The notes: a model not told the origin generated them from the letters alone. Counted from the stretch's first letter, positions 1 to 9,326 are shown. The stretch is 14,114 nucleotides of DNA from Pinguiococcus pyrenoidosus (GCA_019677205.1 JAAMXY010000976.1:188001-202114), one strand, 5' to 3'. Program-made: numbers and translations.

Positions 1-14
1 TTGCGCCCGTTTTC

Positions 15-2504
15 ATGCGTTGCCTAGGTGTGGTGTGCCTCGGCCTGGTTGCTCCGGGCCCTCGAGAGATTGCGACGAAGCCAGCGGTCGAGGCGCCGCC
101 AGGCACTGGAACAGCCGAGCAGCAGCCGCAGCTATGTGTCCCAGTGCCCGGCAGCCTGCAGGCGGATCGTCCAGCCAACGCAGATGGAGATGACAACAAC
201 AATGAGCATGGACATGACGAGGGAGATGGAGGAGATCAGGGGGCTATGGAAGAGGACCCCGAAGACCCCGAAGACCGCGGAGACCCTGAAAACCTCCAAG
301 CGCCAGAGGATCAGGAGGAGCTGGAGGAGCAGGGTGAGCAGGAAAATCACCAGGAGGAGCAGAGGGACCAGGAGGAGCAGAGGGACCGGGGTGAGCAGGA
401 GGCCCAGGAGGAACAGGAGGAACAGGAGGCCCAGGAGGAACAGGAGGAACAGGAGGAACAGGCTCAACCTGCCCCAGCGCCTGGACCAAATCCGAGGCCG
501 GGCGATGTGGTCGATACCACGAACTTCACGGACGGTGCTCTTGTAGAGCGGCGACCTGGCTGGGAGTTTGGGGACGTTGACGGCGGCATAGGCACCTATG
601 GCCTTCTTCGAAGCGATTCCGAGGATGGGTGGGCCCGCGTCCAATGGATGGGCGGCGCGGACACGGCCTCCTTCGGGTTCGTCAGACTGTACAGAATCGG
701 AGCCGGCGGAGGCCACGATTTGATCTATGCCCGTGACCAGGACGCCCAGTTGGATGCGGCTTGGCTGCAGCGCCTGGACCTGGCAAACGCTGCCGGTGAC
801 GAAGAAGCGGCCGGAACGAACAGGAATCAGACCGACGACGGCGCGGACGAGGCGACTATCAGCGCAGCGGACAACAGCGTCGCCAATGATCCGTCCACCT
901 CCGTGGGAGAAGCGTCTTCCTCGCGCCTGTCGGAGGCGACCCGAGCGTCGAGAAGACCGGTCTATCCAAGCGTGGGGTGGACGCCCGAGGCGGGTGCAGT
1001 CGTGAATGCCAGGAACTTCCACGATGGTGCGTTGGTGGTCCGAGGGCCCCATTGGAGCTACCGAAACCAAGACGGAGGAGAAGGGACCAAAGGCGTGCTC
1101 TCGCGGGCGACAACAAGGGGCTTCGCAGAGGTCCGCTGGCCTGGAAACGAGCAAACGATTTCCTACCGAATCGGTGCTGCTGGTCGATTCGATTTGGTGT
1201 ATGCCAGTGACGACGATGACAACGACGACGATGACAACGACGAGACTGACGACAACGGCGACCTGAACGAGGCGATCAACATGTTGCTTGAGGCCGTTGC
1301 TCCGCAAGCCCTTGCCGCTGCCGCGGCCGCCGCCGACGCCGCGGCCGCTGCAGACACAGATGCCGACGCAAACACAGATGCCGACGCAGACACAGATGCC
1401 ATGGTCGTGCCTCAGCCTCCAGGAGCCGATGTCGCGGAAGGCCGAAGCGCTCAAGCTCTGGCGGAAGCGCCGGCGCCTGCTGCCGCGGCCTCTTCCATTG
1501 ATCTTGAGGAGGTCCGTACTGGCGAGCAGAGCCCATCAGCTCCCGACTTGGACGCGGAGGCGAAAGGTGGCACCACGGAAGCGAAAGGGCTTGCGGATGA
1601 GAAGGACGCAGCAGCCTTTGGAGATGCCTTTTCCCAGCATGTCTCGGAGTTGGCGGTTGCCCCTGGAAAGCTCGACTTTGCTGTTGGGCTTCTCGGGCGG
1701 CGATCGCCGAAGGGGAAAAAGTTCCTTCGCCCGCGATCTCCGTACAAGAGAGAGACGGACATGGTTGGCGGCGGGAGTCCGTGGACGTTTGAGAGCTTCG
1801 AGTCCAAGACGGCGGCTGCAGAGTCAATGCCCCGTGGTGAGCCGGTAACGCCGGAAAACTTCCGCGACGGCGCAAGAGTCGCGCGGGGGCCCGACTGGAA
1901 ATGGGGAGATCAGGATGGAGGTGTTGGCGGTGTCGGGATCTTGTCTCGCGATCTGTTCTCAGCCGAGTGCGCCAAAGTGAAGTGGTCGCCGAATGGGCGG
2001 CTGTTTCCTTACCGCATCGGCTCGCATCGTGACCTCGTGTACGTGGATGCGGAGCCGAGTTCAGCGCCGAATACAGAGACTATGGACGAAGGCAGGAGCT
2101 CGGAGGCGAAGGAACCGCTTGGAGGCACTTCACAGGAGGAGGCAAAGGACATCCTGCGGAATGCTCCCACGGACATCCCCTCTGTGCTTGCCGATGCCCC
2201 TGATTCTCCTGTACAAGCCGGGGAGGACGAGGATCGCATGCCGCGACCCGGGGTCGTGGTGAGCAGGGACAACTTCCGAGCTGGTGCCCTCGTGCGGAGA
2301 GGTCCAGACTGGGAGGGCGGCGAGGAGGACGGGGGGGAGCGGAACGTTGGGGTGCTCGCCAGAGGATCCTCGGATGGCTGGGCGAGGGTCCTCTGGTACG
2401 AAGCGGGTGAGTCCAAGTCCTATCGGATCGGCGCGGACGAGCGCTATGAACTCGTCTATGCCAAGCAGAAGCGAGAGAATCGTTCCTCTTGCACCGTGTC
2501 CTAG
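15..2504 (+). CDS. Acidic protein with four MIB/HERC2 domains
   Basis: A single open frame of 829 codons from the first ATG. The frame is also open to the left edge, so the true start may be outside the window. Four MIB/HERC2 domains are visible at about residues 160-238, 324-396, 606-677 and 743-816. Each has the pattern G-A-x-V-x-R-G-P-x-W, then (D/E)DGG, then (V/I)G-(V/I/L)-L, a Trp-containing strand and YRIG...(D/E)LVYA. The domain is known from Mind bomb and HERC2 ubiquitin ligases as a peptide-binding beta fold. No RING, HECT or ankyrin segment is present, so a ligase role is not supported. The linkers are low complexity: a Glu/Gln-rich stretch (about residues 95-150), an Asp/Asn-rich run (about 398-414) and Ala/Asp repeats (about 435-470). 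No clear signal peptide or membrane segment. Function unknown; possibly a scaffold or adaptor. Confidence 0.85.
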   Translation: MRCLGVVCLGLVAPGPREIATKPAVEAPPGTGTAEQQPQLCVPVPGSLQADRPANADGDDNNNEHGHDEGDGGDQGAMEEDPEDPEDRGDPENLQAPEDQEELEEQGEQENHQEEQRDQEEQRDRGEQEAQEEQEEQEAQEEQEEQEEQAQPAPAPGPNPRPGDVVDTTNFTDGALVERRPGWEFGDVDGGIGTYGLLRSDSEDGWARVQWMGGADTASFGFVRLYRIGAGGGHDLIYARDQDAQLDAAWLQRLDLANAAGDEEAAGTNRNQTDDGADEATISAADNSVANDPSTSVGEASSSRLSEATRASRRPVYPSVGWTPEAGAVVNARNFHDGALVVRGPHWSYRNQDGGEGTKGVLSRATTRGFAEVRWPGNEQTISYRIGAAGRFDLVYASDDDDNDDDDNDETDDNGDLNEAINMLLEAVAPQALAAAAAAADAAAAADTDADANTDADADTDAMVVPQPPGADVAEGRSAQALAEAPAPAAAASSIDLEEVRTGEQSPSAPDLDAEAKGGTTEAKGLADEKDAAAFGDAFSQHVSELAVAPGKLDFAVGLLGRRSPKGKKFLRPRSPYKRETDMVGGGSPWTFESFESKTAAAESMPRGEPVTPENFRDGARVARGPDWKWGDQDGGVGGVGILSRDLFSAECAKVKWSPNGRLFPYRIGSHRDLVYVDAEPSSAPNTETMDEGRSSEAKEPLGGTSQEEAKDILRNAPTDIPSVLADAPDSPVQAGEDEDRMPRPGVVVSRDNFRAGALVRRGPDWEGGEEDGGERNVGVLARGSSDGWARVLWYEAGESKSYRIGADERYELVYAKQKRENRSSCTVS
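398..465 (+). repeat. In-frame GAGGAACAG-type coding repeat
   Basis: Purine-rich 9-bp units of the GAGGAACAG type, with variants using GCC, encode Glu-Glu-Gln/Ala-Gln repeats in the linker before the first MIB/HERC2 domain. The less regular purine-rich tract extends left to about 299. All visible changes keep the frame, which fits repeat expansion in coding DNA. Confidence 0.7.
1353..1400 (+). repeat. 18-bp tandem coding repeat (2.7 copies)
   Basis: The unit GACACAGATGCCGACGCA begins at 1353, recurs at 1371 with one change, and recurs in part at 1389. It encodes Asp-Thr-Asp-Ala-Asp-Ala-like repeats in the linker between MIB/HERC2 domains 2 and 3. The unit length is a multiple of three, so copy changes keep the frame. 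Confidence 0.75.
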
Positions 2505-3009
2505 GCCTCGGAGCGGCCTCACCGCGACGTGCACACTCGAAACGGAGATGCTGCATCCGACGTGGCTTATCAAAGAGGTTCGGTGAGGAGCAATGTACAC
2601 AGGAGTCCGAAGCGCGCTTGGGCGGAAGCGCTCTGTGCGGCGTCGCCCAAGGAGCGGTACAAATGCGACAGATCAATAATGGTTTCGTCCGAAGTATGCC
2701 TTTCTGGAGCATGCTTTCATTGCGCCTTCGGTGTCCCCTCAGTATCCCGAAGTGTCCGGCTCCAGCCAACGTCCAGCTGCCACGCAAGGCTTCAGAAATC
2801 GTGCAAGGCACCCCGCTTTCGAACTCTCAAGCTTGCGAAGTCTTCCAGCTCAGCAATCCTGGAGACAACCGTAGCGCGAAGACAAGACGCCCCACGCCCA
2901 GGGCATCACCGGACACCACTGCAGTCTTCGCCGGCGGACGGTCACGGCATCAGCGTAAGAACGAGTCGAGGGCTTCCTGGGACCTTCCTGGAGGCTTCCT
3001 GGAGGGCTA
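2505..3009. other. Convergent intergenic region, no gene seen
   Basis: About 505 bp between the stop of the MIB/HERC2 gene (+) and the stop of the BRCT gene (-). It should hold both 3' untranslated regions. I see no conserved protein in any frame; the open frames here lack recognisable motifs. Near the right end (2971-3002) the core CTTCCTGG occurs three times at roughly 11-bp spacing. Confidence 0.5.
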
Positions 3010-4617
3010 TCAGCGGACCGAGAAAGTCGCCAGGCTTTCAACAATCCAGTCGGCGCTGCGGTGCCGGATGCGCTCGGTCGCCGAATCGCTGCCAACCTCG
3101 GAGCCGATGCTCACGAACTGCTTCGCAGGAGCGTCGCTGTCACGACCAGCAAGACTCACGAATTCTGTGCGGCTCGCCAAGACTCGAGCTCCTCCCGCGC
3201 GAAGCAGCGACGTGCAGTCGCCCGCTGTCAAAGATCCTTGGCTGTTGCTGGACCCTGCTCGAGTCGCCTGCTTTGTGGTGTCCGGCACGAAGCAAACCAA
3301 GTCGGCAAAGAGGCCCGACCCGACTCCTGCGCCCTGACAGGCCATGCGCGCCTTCCTTGCCCGCCTCGGGATGCTATGACTCACGGACACGTCTTCCTTC
3401 TCCGACTTGGTCACTTCAAACCTGGCGCAATCGCATCGTCTTTCCACGGCAGACTCCGGCTCGCCTAGCTCCCGCTTCGTAAGCGAGCTCCACTTCCAAA
3501 TGAGGTCTCGTAGGCGGCGGCCCGACATGCCATCGCAGGTCAGACAAAGGACAACCCACTGGATGCTGAGTACCCAGATGCCGGAAGCAACGGCGAGGAG
3601 ATACTTGAACGTTCGCCGAGACACGAGGCACTGCTCTTCCTTTGTGCCGCTAACTTCCGTAGCGGTGATCAGGTGCGTCATCGCCTTTAGCTCCGACTGC
3701 CTCCGGACGACACTGGCTCCAACTTTGCGCGCAAGGCGCTCGACCAGCTGCTGCTCACTTGGGGAGAGTCCACTCGTCCCAAACACGAGGCGTTCCCGCT
3801 TCAAATTTCTTGCGAGCATTGGAGTCGAGTCGGGACCAGCACTGCCAGCGTCCTCCCAGGCTTTCCCCGCCACGTTGCTGGCCTGGGCGGCATGGGCTTT
3901 GTTCTCCTTAAAGACGTCCTCGTTGCTTCGGCGCTTTCGTCGCCGCCGTCCTTTGTCGGGCCACGCATCTAAGGCATTCATCGCCATCTCCGCAGCTCTG
4001 CGTTTCTTCAAGGCACTCGTCCCTTCGTCAGATGGACTCTCACGGTATGCTGCCCGAGAGCCGCTGCCCTCGCAGTTGCTAAGTCCAGGCCGCTCTGTTT
4101 CCTGCGGTGGCGGCGGCGCTTCTGCCTGGGCTTTCCGAGTCCAAGGTGCAGGCAACGCTTCTTCAGGACTCGCGTACTGCGTAGACGGCTCACTATCTTC
4201 TCGGGACTGCCTCCCCTGGTCGAGAAGCCTTTCGGACCGCCGACCTGCGCGGGGCGTTCGCACCGCCGGCGCAGCTTTGGGGGGCACTGGTCGGATTCTT
4301 CGGAACGAAGGGACGTTGAGAAGGCTTGGTGGCTTGTCTGGCGGGTCAAGATGCACTTCTGGCGACCCTTGCTCATCTGTGACGCGGATGACCGGGAGAG
4401 TTGCTGACAGAGCGTCCGCAAGGCATCCAAGTGGCGCCGACGCTGCTGGGTTCTCGGATGAGGGCGCGTCGCCTTGGACCGGCTTCGGAGCTGCGCACAC
4501 CGGGCGCCGTGCGCCGCACACGCTGCATCTTCGCAAAGACGAGAGGTTCTCGAAGGTGCAAGCTGGGCACTTCCAGGCGTCCATTTTCACGAGCTGCGTC
4601 GTCTCCGAGAACGCCAA
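3010..4617 (-). CDS. RanBP2-type zinc finger protein with C-terminal BRCT pair
   Basis: A 535-codon frame from the ATG at 4617; a second ATG at residue 12 lies just before the zinc finger and could be the true start. Residues 15-34 form a RanBP2-type zinc finger: W-x-C-x2-C-T-x2-E-N-x6-C-x2-C (Cys 17, 20, 31, 34). The middle is disordered, rich in Pro/Ser/Arg, with a strongly basic cluster near residue 220 (KGRRRRKRR) that is a likely nuclear signal. About residues 270-360 resemble a BRCT domain (GLSPSEQ..., GASVV, then GIWVLSIQWV with the conserved Trp). About residues 434-535 resemble a second BRCT (LFADLVCFV, LLRAGGARV, ADWIVES). Paired C-terminal BRCTs, as in BRCA1 or MDC1, bind phosphopeptides at DNA damage sites. 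The last BRCT ends only about 9 residues after its Trp, which is short, so a further 3' exon is possible. A role in the DNA damage response is inferred. Confidence 0.78.
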   Translation of the reverse strand: MAFSETTQLVKMDAWKCPACTFENLSSLRRCSVCGARRPVCAAPKPVQGDAPSSENPAASAPLGCLADALSATLPVIRVTDEQGSPEVHLDPPDKPPSLLNVPSFRRIRPVPPKAAPAVRTPRAGRRSERLLDQGRQSREDSEPSTQYASPEEALPAPWTRKAQAEAPPPPQETERPGLSNCEGSGSRAAYRESPSDEGTSALKKRRAAEMAMNALDAWPDKGRRRRKRRSNEDVFKENKAHAAQASNVAGKAWEDAGSAGPDSTPMLARNLKRERLVFGTSGLSPSEQQLVERLARKVGASVVRRQSELKAMTHLITATEVSGTKEEQCLVSRRTFKYLLAVASGIWVLSIQWVVLCLTCDGMSGRRLRDLIWKWSSLTKRELGEPESAVERRCDCARFEVTKSEKEDVSVSHSIPRRARKARMACQGAGVGSGLFADLVCFVPDTTKQATRAGSSNSQGSLTAGDCTSLLRAGGARVLASRTEFVSLAGRDSDAPAKQFVSIGSEVGSDSATERIRHRSADWIVESLATFSVR

Positions 4618-4838
4618 GAGAACGAATCGAAAGGGCGCGAAAAGTCGTTGATGGGATGGAAAGCTGTTGGCGTAGATATGATTCTGATCTATGCTCTCAT
4701 AATATTTACCATCGTTGAAAGTCCCTTCAATGAGGCGTGTGAAACGACAGGAATGCTGCTCCGTCTGTCACAAGCGGGGATCCCATCGACTCTCACAATC
4801 CACGACTCACGACTCCAACCCACCGAAAGGAAGAGGCC
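4618..4838. promoter_or_regulatory. Divergent (probably bidirectional) promoter region
   Basis: A 221-bp gap separates the divergent starts of the BRCT gene (-) and the CLPTM1L gene (+). It must hold the promoters and 5' leaders of both. An AT-rich patch around 4690-4712 (including ATAATATTTA) stands out from the GC-rich surroundings. No canonical TATA or CCAAT box with clear placement was seen. The role is inferred from gene orientation. Confidence 0.45.
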
Positions 4839-7192
4839 ATGCTTTGCAGGATCTTCGCCCTTGCTTATGTGCTTCTGCTGTACTTCAGCTTCTCTTCTCT
4901 GCTCGATGAGGATCGCTGCGAAGGAGCGTCCGATGCGTCAAACATTGGGCGCTGTTACAGCCCCGGACTGAACTTGGCAGAGGAAGCGGCGGATCTATGG
5001 GTGTTCGCCACCACAAATCGCCATGTGTTCCACTCCACACCTGCAAGAGGTGCATCGAACCCTTTGCTTTCTGTTTCAGCAGGCGTCAGAACCCCTCTGA
5101 AGATGACGTCTGCATGGTCATACTTGTGCCACAGGAAGTGCAAGACGAGTGCATATGCCTGCGTTGGACAAGTTCACCAAGGCTCCGGGAGCAGAAGGCT
5201 GGCAGCTCATCCACCAGTCGGTTCTCCCGCCGCTCTCTCTGCAATCCCTCGTCGAAGTGCTCACTTTGGGGAGCAGCGACGACAGTGAGCAGCGCAGCAG
5301 CCCGGACCGCTTGCGGTTCTCAGTCCCTTTGCAGCAGCATTTCCCCGAAGTCCGCCAGAACGGAACTCTTACTGCGCGTCTGTTGCTGGTGCGCCGCTCT
5401 CCCAAACCCCAGATACTCCAGACAGCAGATGCAGGTGACGGTGGCGGTGACGGTGAAGTGTATCAAGGTGAAGTTGTCCCGTCCGTTGTCCTGCAGTTCG
5501 TGTTGCCAAGACGAGAGCTGAACCCTTTTGCATTGCTTCGGTAGCTCCACTGCTGCCGTTGCAAGACGTGCTTGCTTGGACGGATGTGCGGCTCACGGCC
5601 TATCGGACGGAAGAGATTGCTGAGCGTTTGCTGCTCGGAGAGAGCAATAGCACTCGCGAATCTCCCTCTGCTGGATCTGGCAGGCACCAGAAGTCGCCCG
5701 TGGCGCATTGGAAGTATCATCCCCGCCGAGTCTCCGTCCAGATAAGGTGAGAAGCGCGAAGGCGTGAGGAAGTCATCTCAAGCAGAGCCTCTCCTCAAGC
5801 TCTGCCCCTCTTTGATCTTTGATGTGCTTGGCTGCTGGGCTGTGTTTCAGAATCGTGTCCGATGATTCCGGTCATGCGTCCCGGCGCCTGCCTGATGGCA
5901 CCACACTGAGGACGGCAAGGAGACGCATTCGTGCTGGGGGGGAGGGGGCGTCCGCTGAAGAGTTTCGATTTTTCCATCTGCCACTGGCCTATGCAGACGA
6001 GGTCGTCTATCTCCAGCACCATCCCTTGCGGCTGGCACCGGCTGCCGATCATCCAGATCCCGAGCTTGTCATCGAGGTGTCGTAAGGTGATGACGAGACG
6101 ACCCAGAGACCAGACCGCTGACCAAGTTTGCTGCAGGTGCGCGTCATCTCGATGCTCCGCCATCGATTGATGCGGCAGCTCGCCATCGCCATCGAGTACG
6201 CGGAAGGTCTGATGTCAAGCAGTGAGCTGGACGAGATCAGATATCTTCTCAGCGACCGGCACCTGTTCCGCTTCTTTGTGACGCAAGCCGTTGGCGTCGT
6301 GCACATGGTCTTGGACTTCCTTGCCTTCCGCAGCGACGTTGGCTTCTACGCAGGCAAGGAAGCCTTTGTGGGTCTTTCCATCGGAAGGTGCGCCTAGCAT
6401 CCGGGGCAGCGACTCGAGGGGGATGCTTTCTCTCGCAACCCCCGACACCCTAACCACGAGCATCGTCCATGCTGAACCTGCAGCGTTGGTGCCTCTCTAC
6501 TTTGTTCTGCAGTGATCTTCCTCTACCTGGCGGATAGCCCCCACACGTCGTACATGGTTCTTTTCTCGGTCTTTCTCGGCCTGGCGACCAATGCCTGGAA
6601 GTTCGGTAAGATTTACCTCTCCCGGAGGCGCGCCGGGCGGCGGCCGACCCATCCGACGCAAGGCGGCGCCGCGGATGAGGGGCGGAAGGGCGCTGCGCAG
6701 GAGGATGCCACTGTCGAGTACGATAGAGTTGCGCTGCGGAACCTTGCGGCCGTCATGGCACCCGCGGTCTGTGGCGTCGCCTTGCACTCGCTCCTTCACC
6801 AGAGGCACCGCAGCTGGTATTCGTGGAGCGTTAGCGCGGGAGCAACGGCCGTCTACTTCTTCGGCTTCGCGAGGATGCTCCCGCAGCTGTACATCAACTA
6901 TCGTCTAAAGTCCGTGGCACACCTGCCTTGGGAAGTCTTCGTGTACAAAGCTTTCAACACGTTCATCGACGACGTGTTCGCCTTCGTCGTCAAGATGCCC
7001 ACGGCGCATCGGATTGCTACGCTGCGCGACGACGTGGTCTTCTTCGGATACCTGTACCAGGCTTGGCTCTACCCGGTCGACCGCGCCCGTCCCAACGAGT
7101 ATGGCATCGCGTACGAGAGAGATGAAAGCCTGAGCGACGCCGGCGTCCCAGCGTCGGAACCGCCGCAAGGCGAGGACGTGGCAGGAGAGTAG
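4839..7192 (+). CDS. CLPTM1L: CLPTM1L/CLPTM1-family multi-pass membrane protein (six exons)
   Basis: Model: join(4839..5049, 5135..5434, 5497..5746, 5851..6076, 6137..6387, 6484..7192), 648 codons plus stop, all phases consistent. Residues about 4-22 are a hydrophobic signal anchor. Exon 2 carries the lumenal N-G-T segment, and exon 3 has S-P-V-A-H-W-K. Exon 5 has L-D-F-L-A-F-R-S-D. Exon 6 holds the family core SWYSW, PQLYINY-LKSVAHLPW, NTFIDDVFAFV-KMP and RDDVVFF-YLYQ-WLYPVD, with several membrane segments. CLPTM1-family proteins sit in the ER/plasma membrane; human CLPTM1L has been reported as a lipid scramblase acting in GPI-anchor synthesis. Exon 1 and the start of exon 2 align weakly, so the first intron (GTGCAT donor) is least sure. 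For intron 4 an alternative GTAAGG donor at 6082 with a weak acceptor before 6127 would add five residues. At about 648 aa it is longer than human CLPTM1L (about 540). Confidence 0.9.
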
Positions 7193-7725
7193 CCTGGACA
7201 CCACCGAAATAACAAGCTCTATGCTCCGGTCAAGATGCAATCTCACGTTTTGGCTTTCGCACCTTCGATCGTTTTCGTATGTTCCAACACGCGCACCCGC
7301 GGACTTCCTATGTACACCTACTGCTTCCTACACTCCAGATTCCCAGAGGTGCATCGGCTCCTCGCGAGCACCAAAAACTCCCTGGTCGCGCTGAGGCAAC
7401 ACCGCGCGCCTCCCCGGCCGGGCTGCGACCATACGTCAGGGCCTGTGGCGCCCGTCGTCCGGCTCCGGCCGAGGCGATCGCGCCATGGCGCGCGCCAAAC
7501 CCGAGAAGACGGATTCCCGGAGGAAAACGCCCTATCCTATACAACTTCCTATGAAGCAACGCTAGCCTAGGTTGAAGCGCGTTGTCCACTTACGCACATC
7601 TCCGACGTTTTCACTACAGAGCGTAGCTGTCGACCTGAGACGACAAGGGGGGGGGGGGCCGGGGGGGGGGCTGCTCCACACTACCCAGTGTAGGACTCCC
7701 TGTGGCAGGACAGCGCCGGCCATCT
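7193..7725. other. Convergent intergenic region with a long G tract
   Basis: About 530 bp between the stop of CLPTM1L (+) and the stop of the bZIP gene (-), expected to hold both 3' untranslated regions. Open frames here show no recognisable motif. The notable element is the poly-G tract at 7647-7670, listed separately. Confidence 0.5.
7647..7670 (+). repeat. G12-CC-G10 homopolymer tract
   Basis: Twelve consecutive G, two C, then ten consecutive G. The run can supply four or more G3 blocks, so a G-quadruplex on the + strand is possible. It lies in the shared 3' region of two convergent genes. Homopolymer length may be inaccurate in the assembly. Confidence 0.85.
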
Positions 7726-9326
7726 TCACGCCACTTCCAGCCTTGCAGACGCCACCTCGTTCTTCGGTACGAAGGGATGCAGCACGGTGAAGTTCGGAAA
7801 GAAGGGAGGCAGCGAGAGCGAGTGCCGCTGGGCCGACTGCGCCGCCGCGACCACCTCCTTCATGTGCTTGATTTCCTGATCGAGCTGGTGGATGCTCTCC
7901 TCCATGGCAGCCATGTACAGTTTCTTTCGCTCCCGCGTCAGCTTCGCGTGTATCCTGTTCTTCTCCCTTCGGATGGAGTCTGCTTCCTCAGTCGACAGTT
8001 GTTCCCCTGTGGGCGGAAAGCGAAACGCCGAGGTTGATGAGCTTGCGGGGGGCGGAGCTGGTTGTGCTGCATTGCTGCGAATCACCTCTGAGGCGTAGCT
8101 GCTCCGTCATGCTATGCAGCTGCTTCCTGGCCTCGATGTAGCTGTCGCTCACGCGCGGGCGCTTTCCCGACAGGACGCTTCGCAATGCGGCGGAGTCTCC
8201 TAGCTCATCCTCGAGCTCCGCGCGGAACATGTCCCCATCGGCCGAGTCCCGGCGCCTCTTGCCCAGCGAAGAGGTTGGCACTGGCGAAGCCGCGAGGTCC
8301 TCGTCGAAGGTCTCGTCCATGCTCACGTTTCCTGAGGGGGACCGCGTCTCCGAGTTGCCGGTGTCGCTGTGCAGTCGGCGGCAAGGTTGAGAGCTCGGCG
8401 GGACGGCAACGCACGGCTGGGCAGCGACGGCGTACCTTTCGTTGAAAAGGTCCGACTGGTAGTCGAGGACCGTCGAGAGATCCTGGGGCAGCACCCCCGC
8501 CGGAGCCGACATTTGCACCAGAAGAGATGCACAACGGCAGTCTTCCACCATCTGCCGCAGCGTGTGCCACTGGGGAAAGACGGGCGCGGAGAAGGAAAAC
8601 AAGCGATTAGCCATCCGAGGACAGATCTCCGAGCCCCCCCTCTCGCCAGCGGCAGAGCCCCTGGGGGGTACCGCGAGCGGTGGTGGGGTCTTGGGGCCGT
8701 CTTGGGTCCTGAGATTCAAATGGGGCTGCTCACCTCGTCTTGGAGGCTGGCGATGCGCTCTCTCATGGCCTGCAGGCGAATTTTCTTGCGTAGTCGCGTC
8801 CTCCGCGCGTGTTCCCTGTTCCGTTCCCGACTGCATGGCGAGGGCCAGGCGCGTGAACAAGCGGAGAGAGCAAGGTCAGAGGGGCTTCTTCAGCATGGGG
8901 CATCAGGTACGTTTTCCGCGCCGAGATGACGTCAGCAGGCTTTCGCGCCACAGAGACGCACGCAGGGCGCCGTGGCCCTCTCCACCATCTCTAGGCACTC
9001 TGAACTGACTGGTGGAGGTGGGAAGGGCACTGCATGCGTCGCACGTGACGTTACTGCTCCCGAATTCCGCATCGATGTTTCGAACCTTCCCACACCACCT
9101 CTTTCCGACCGCCCCTGCCGTCCCTCGACCTCCTCCCTGGGGCTCTCTCCACACATGGAACGCGGCGCTCGAACACTACTTACTTCCTCGCGGCATCGGT
9201 CTCCGTGAAGGGCGCGCCCAAGTCGTGACGCAAGGGGCTGCTGCCGGGGCTGCAGTCCAGCTGCGTCTGCTTGCTGCTGGAGCCACTGGTCATGCTGCTG
9301 GGCGCGGACCTTCGGGCCTCTCGCAT
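7726..9326 (-). CDS. Transcription factor with two bZIP domains (four exons)
   Basis: Model: complement(join(7726..8006, 8086..8569, 8734..8830, 9184..9326)), 334 aa, all phases consistent. Donors are GTAAGT, GTGAGC and GTGATT; acceptors are CAG. Exon 2 encodes a first basic region, N-R-E-H-A-R-R-T-R (N-x7-R), followed by heptads M-x6-L-x6-L. The second heptad runs across the exon 2/3 junction, which supports that splice. Exon 4 encodes a second, different basic region, N-R-I-H-A-K-L-T-R, with heptads M-x6-L-x6-M. The two domains are about 190 residues apart (roughly residues 48-90 and 243-292). Between them lies a Ser/Pro/Glu-rich region with a basic patch GKRRR. Such proteins bind DNA as dimers in the nucleus. 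The start is uncertain: the ATG at 9326 is used, but the ATG at 9293 is also possible. If the last intron is retained, the product ends early without the second bZIP. No PAS, LOV or membrane segment is seen. Confidence 0.77.
8927..8934. promoter_or_regulatory. Palindromic CRE / bZIP-type site TGACGTCA
   Basis: A perfect TGACGTCA palindrome lies inside intron 1 of the two-bZIP gene. This octamer is the classic binding site of CREB/ATF-type bZIP dimers. One such octamer is expected by chance about once per 65 kb, so its place here is suggestive of self-regulation, but this is inference. Confidence 0.4.

Noticed and set aside
132-1454. A 440-codon minus-strand frame rich in Leu/Val
   Set aside because: It is the antisense of the Glu-rich and Asp-rich repeats of the MIB/HERC2 gene; hydrophobic runs come from complementing acidic codons.
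3407-4651. A 414-codon plus-strand frame
   Set aside because: It lies antisense to the zinc finger/BRCT gene and shows no motif, while the minus strand shows zinc finger and BRCT motifs.
6388-6512. Intron ending at the CAG before 6513 in the CLPTM1L gene
   Set aside because: The phase does not match exon 5. The acceptor at 6483 keeps phase and restores the family spacing before the VIFLYL segment.
8763-8860. Direct in-frame continuation of bZIP exon 3 to an ATG at 8860
   Set aside because: That reading gives a low-complexity N-terminus and misses the basic region encoded in another frame of the same stretch; the spliced model has good donor and acceptor sites and matching phase.
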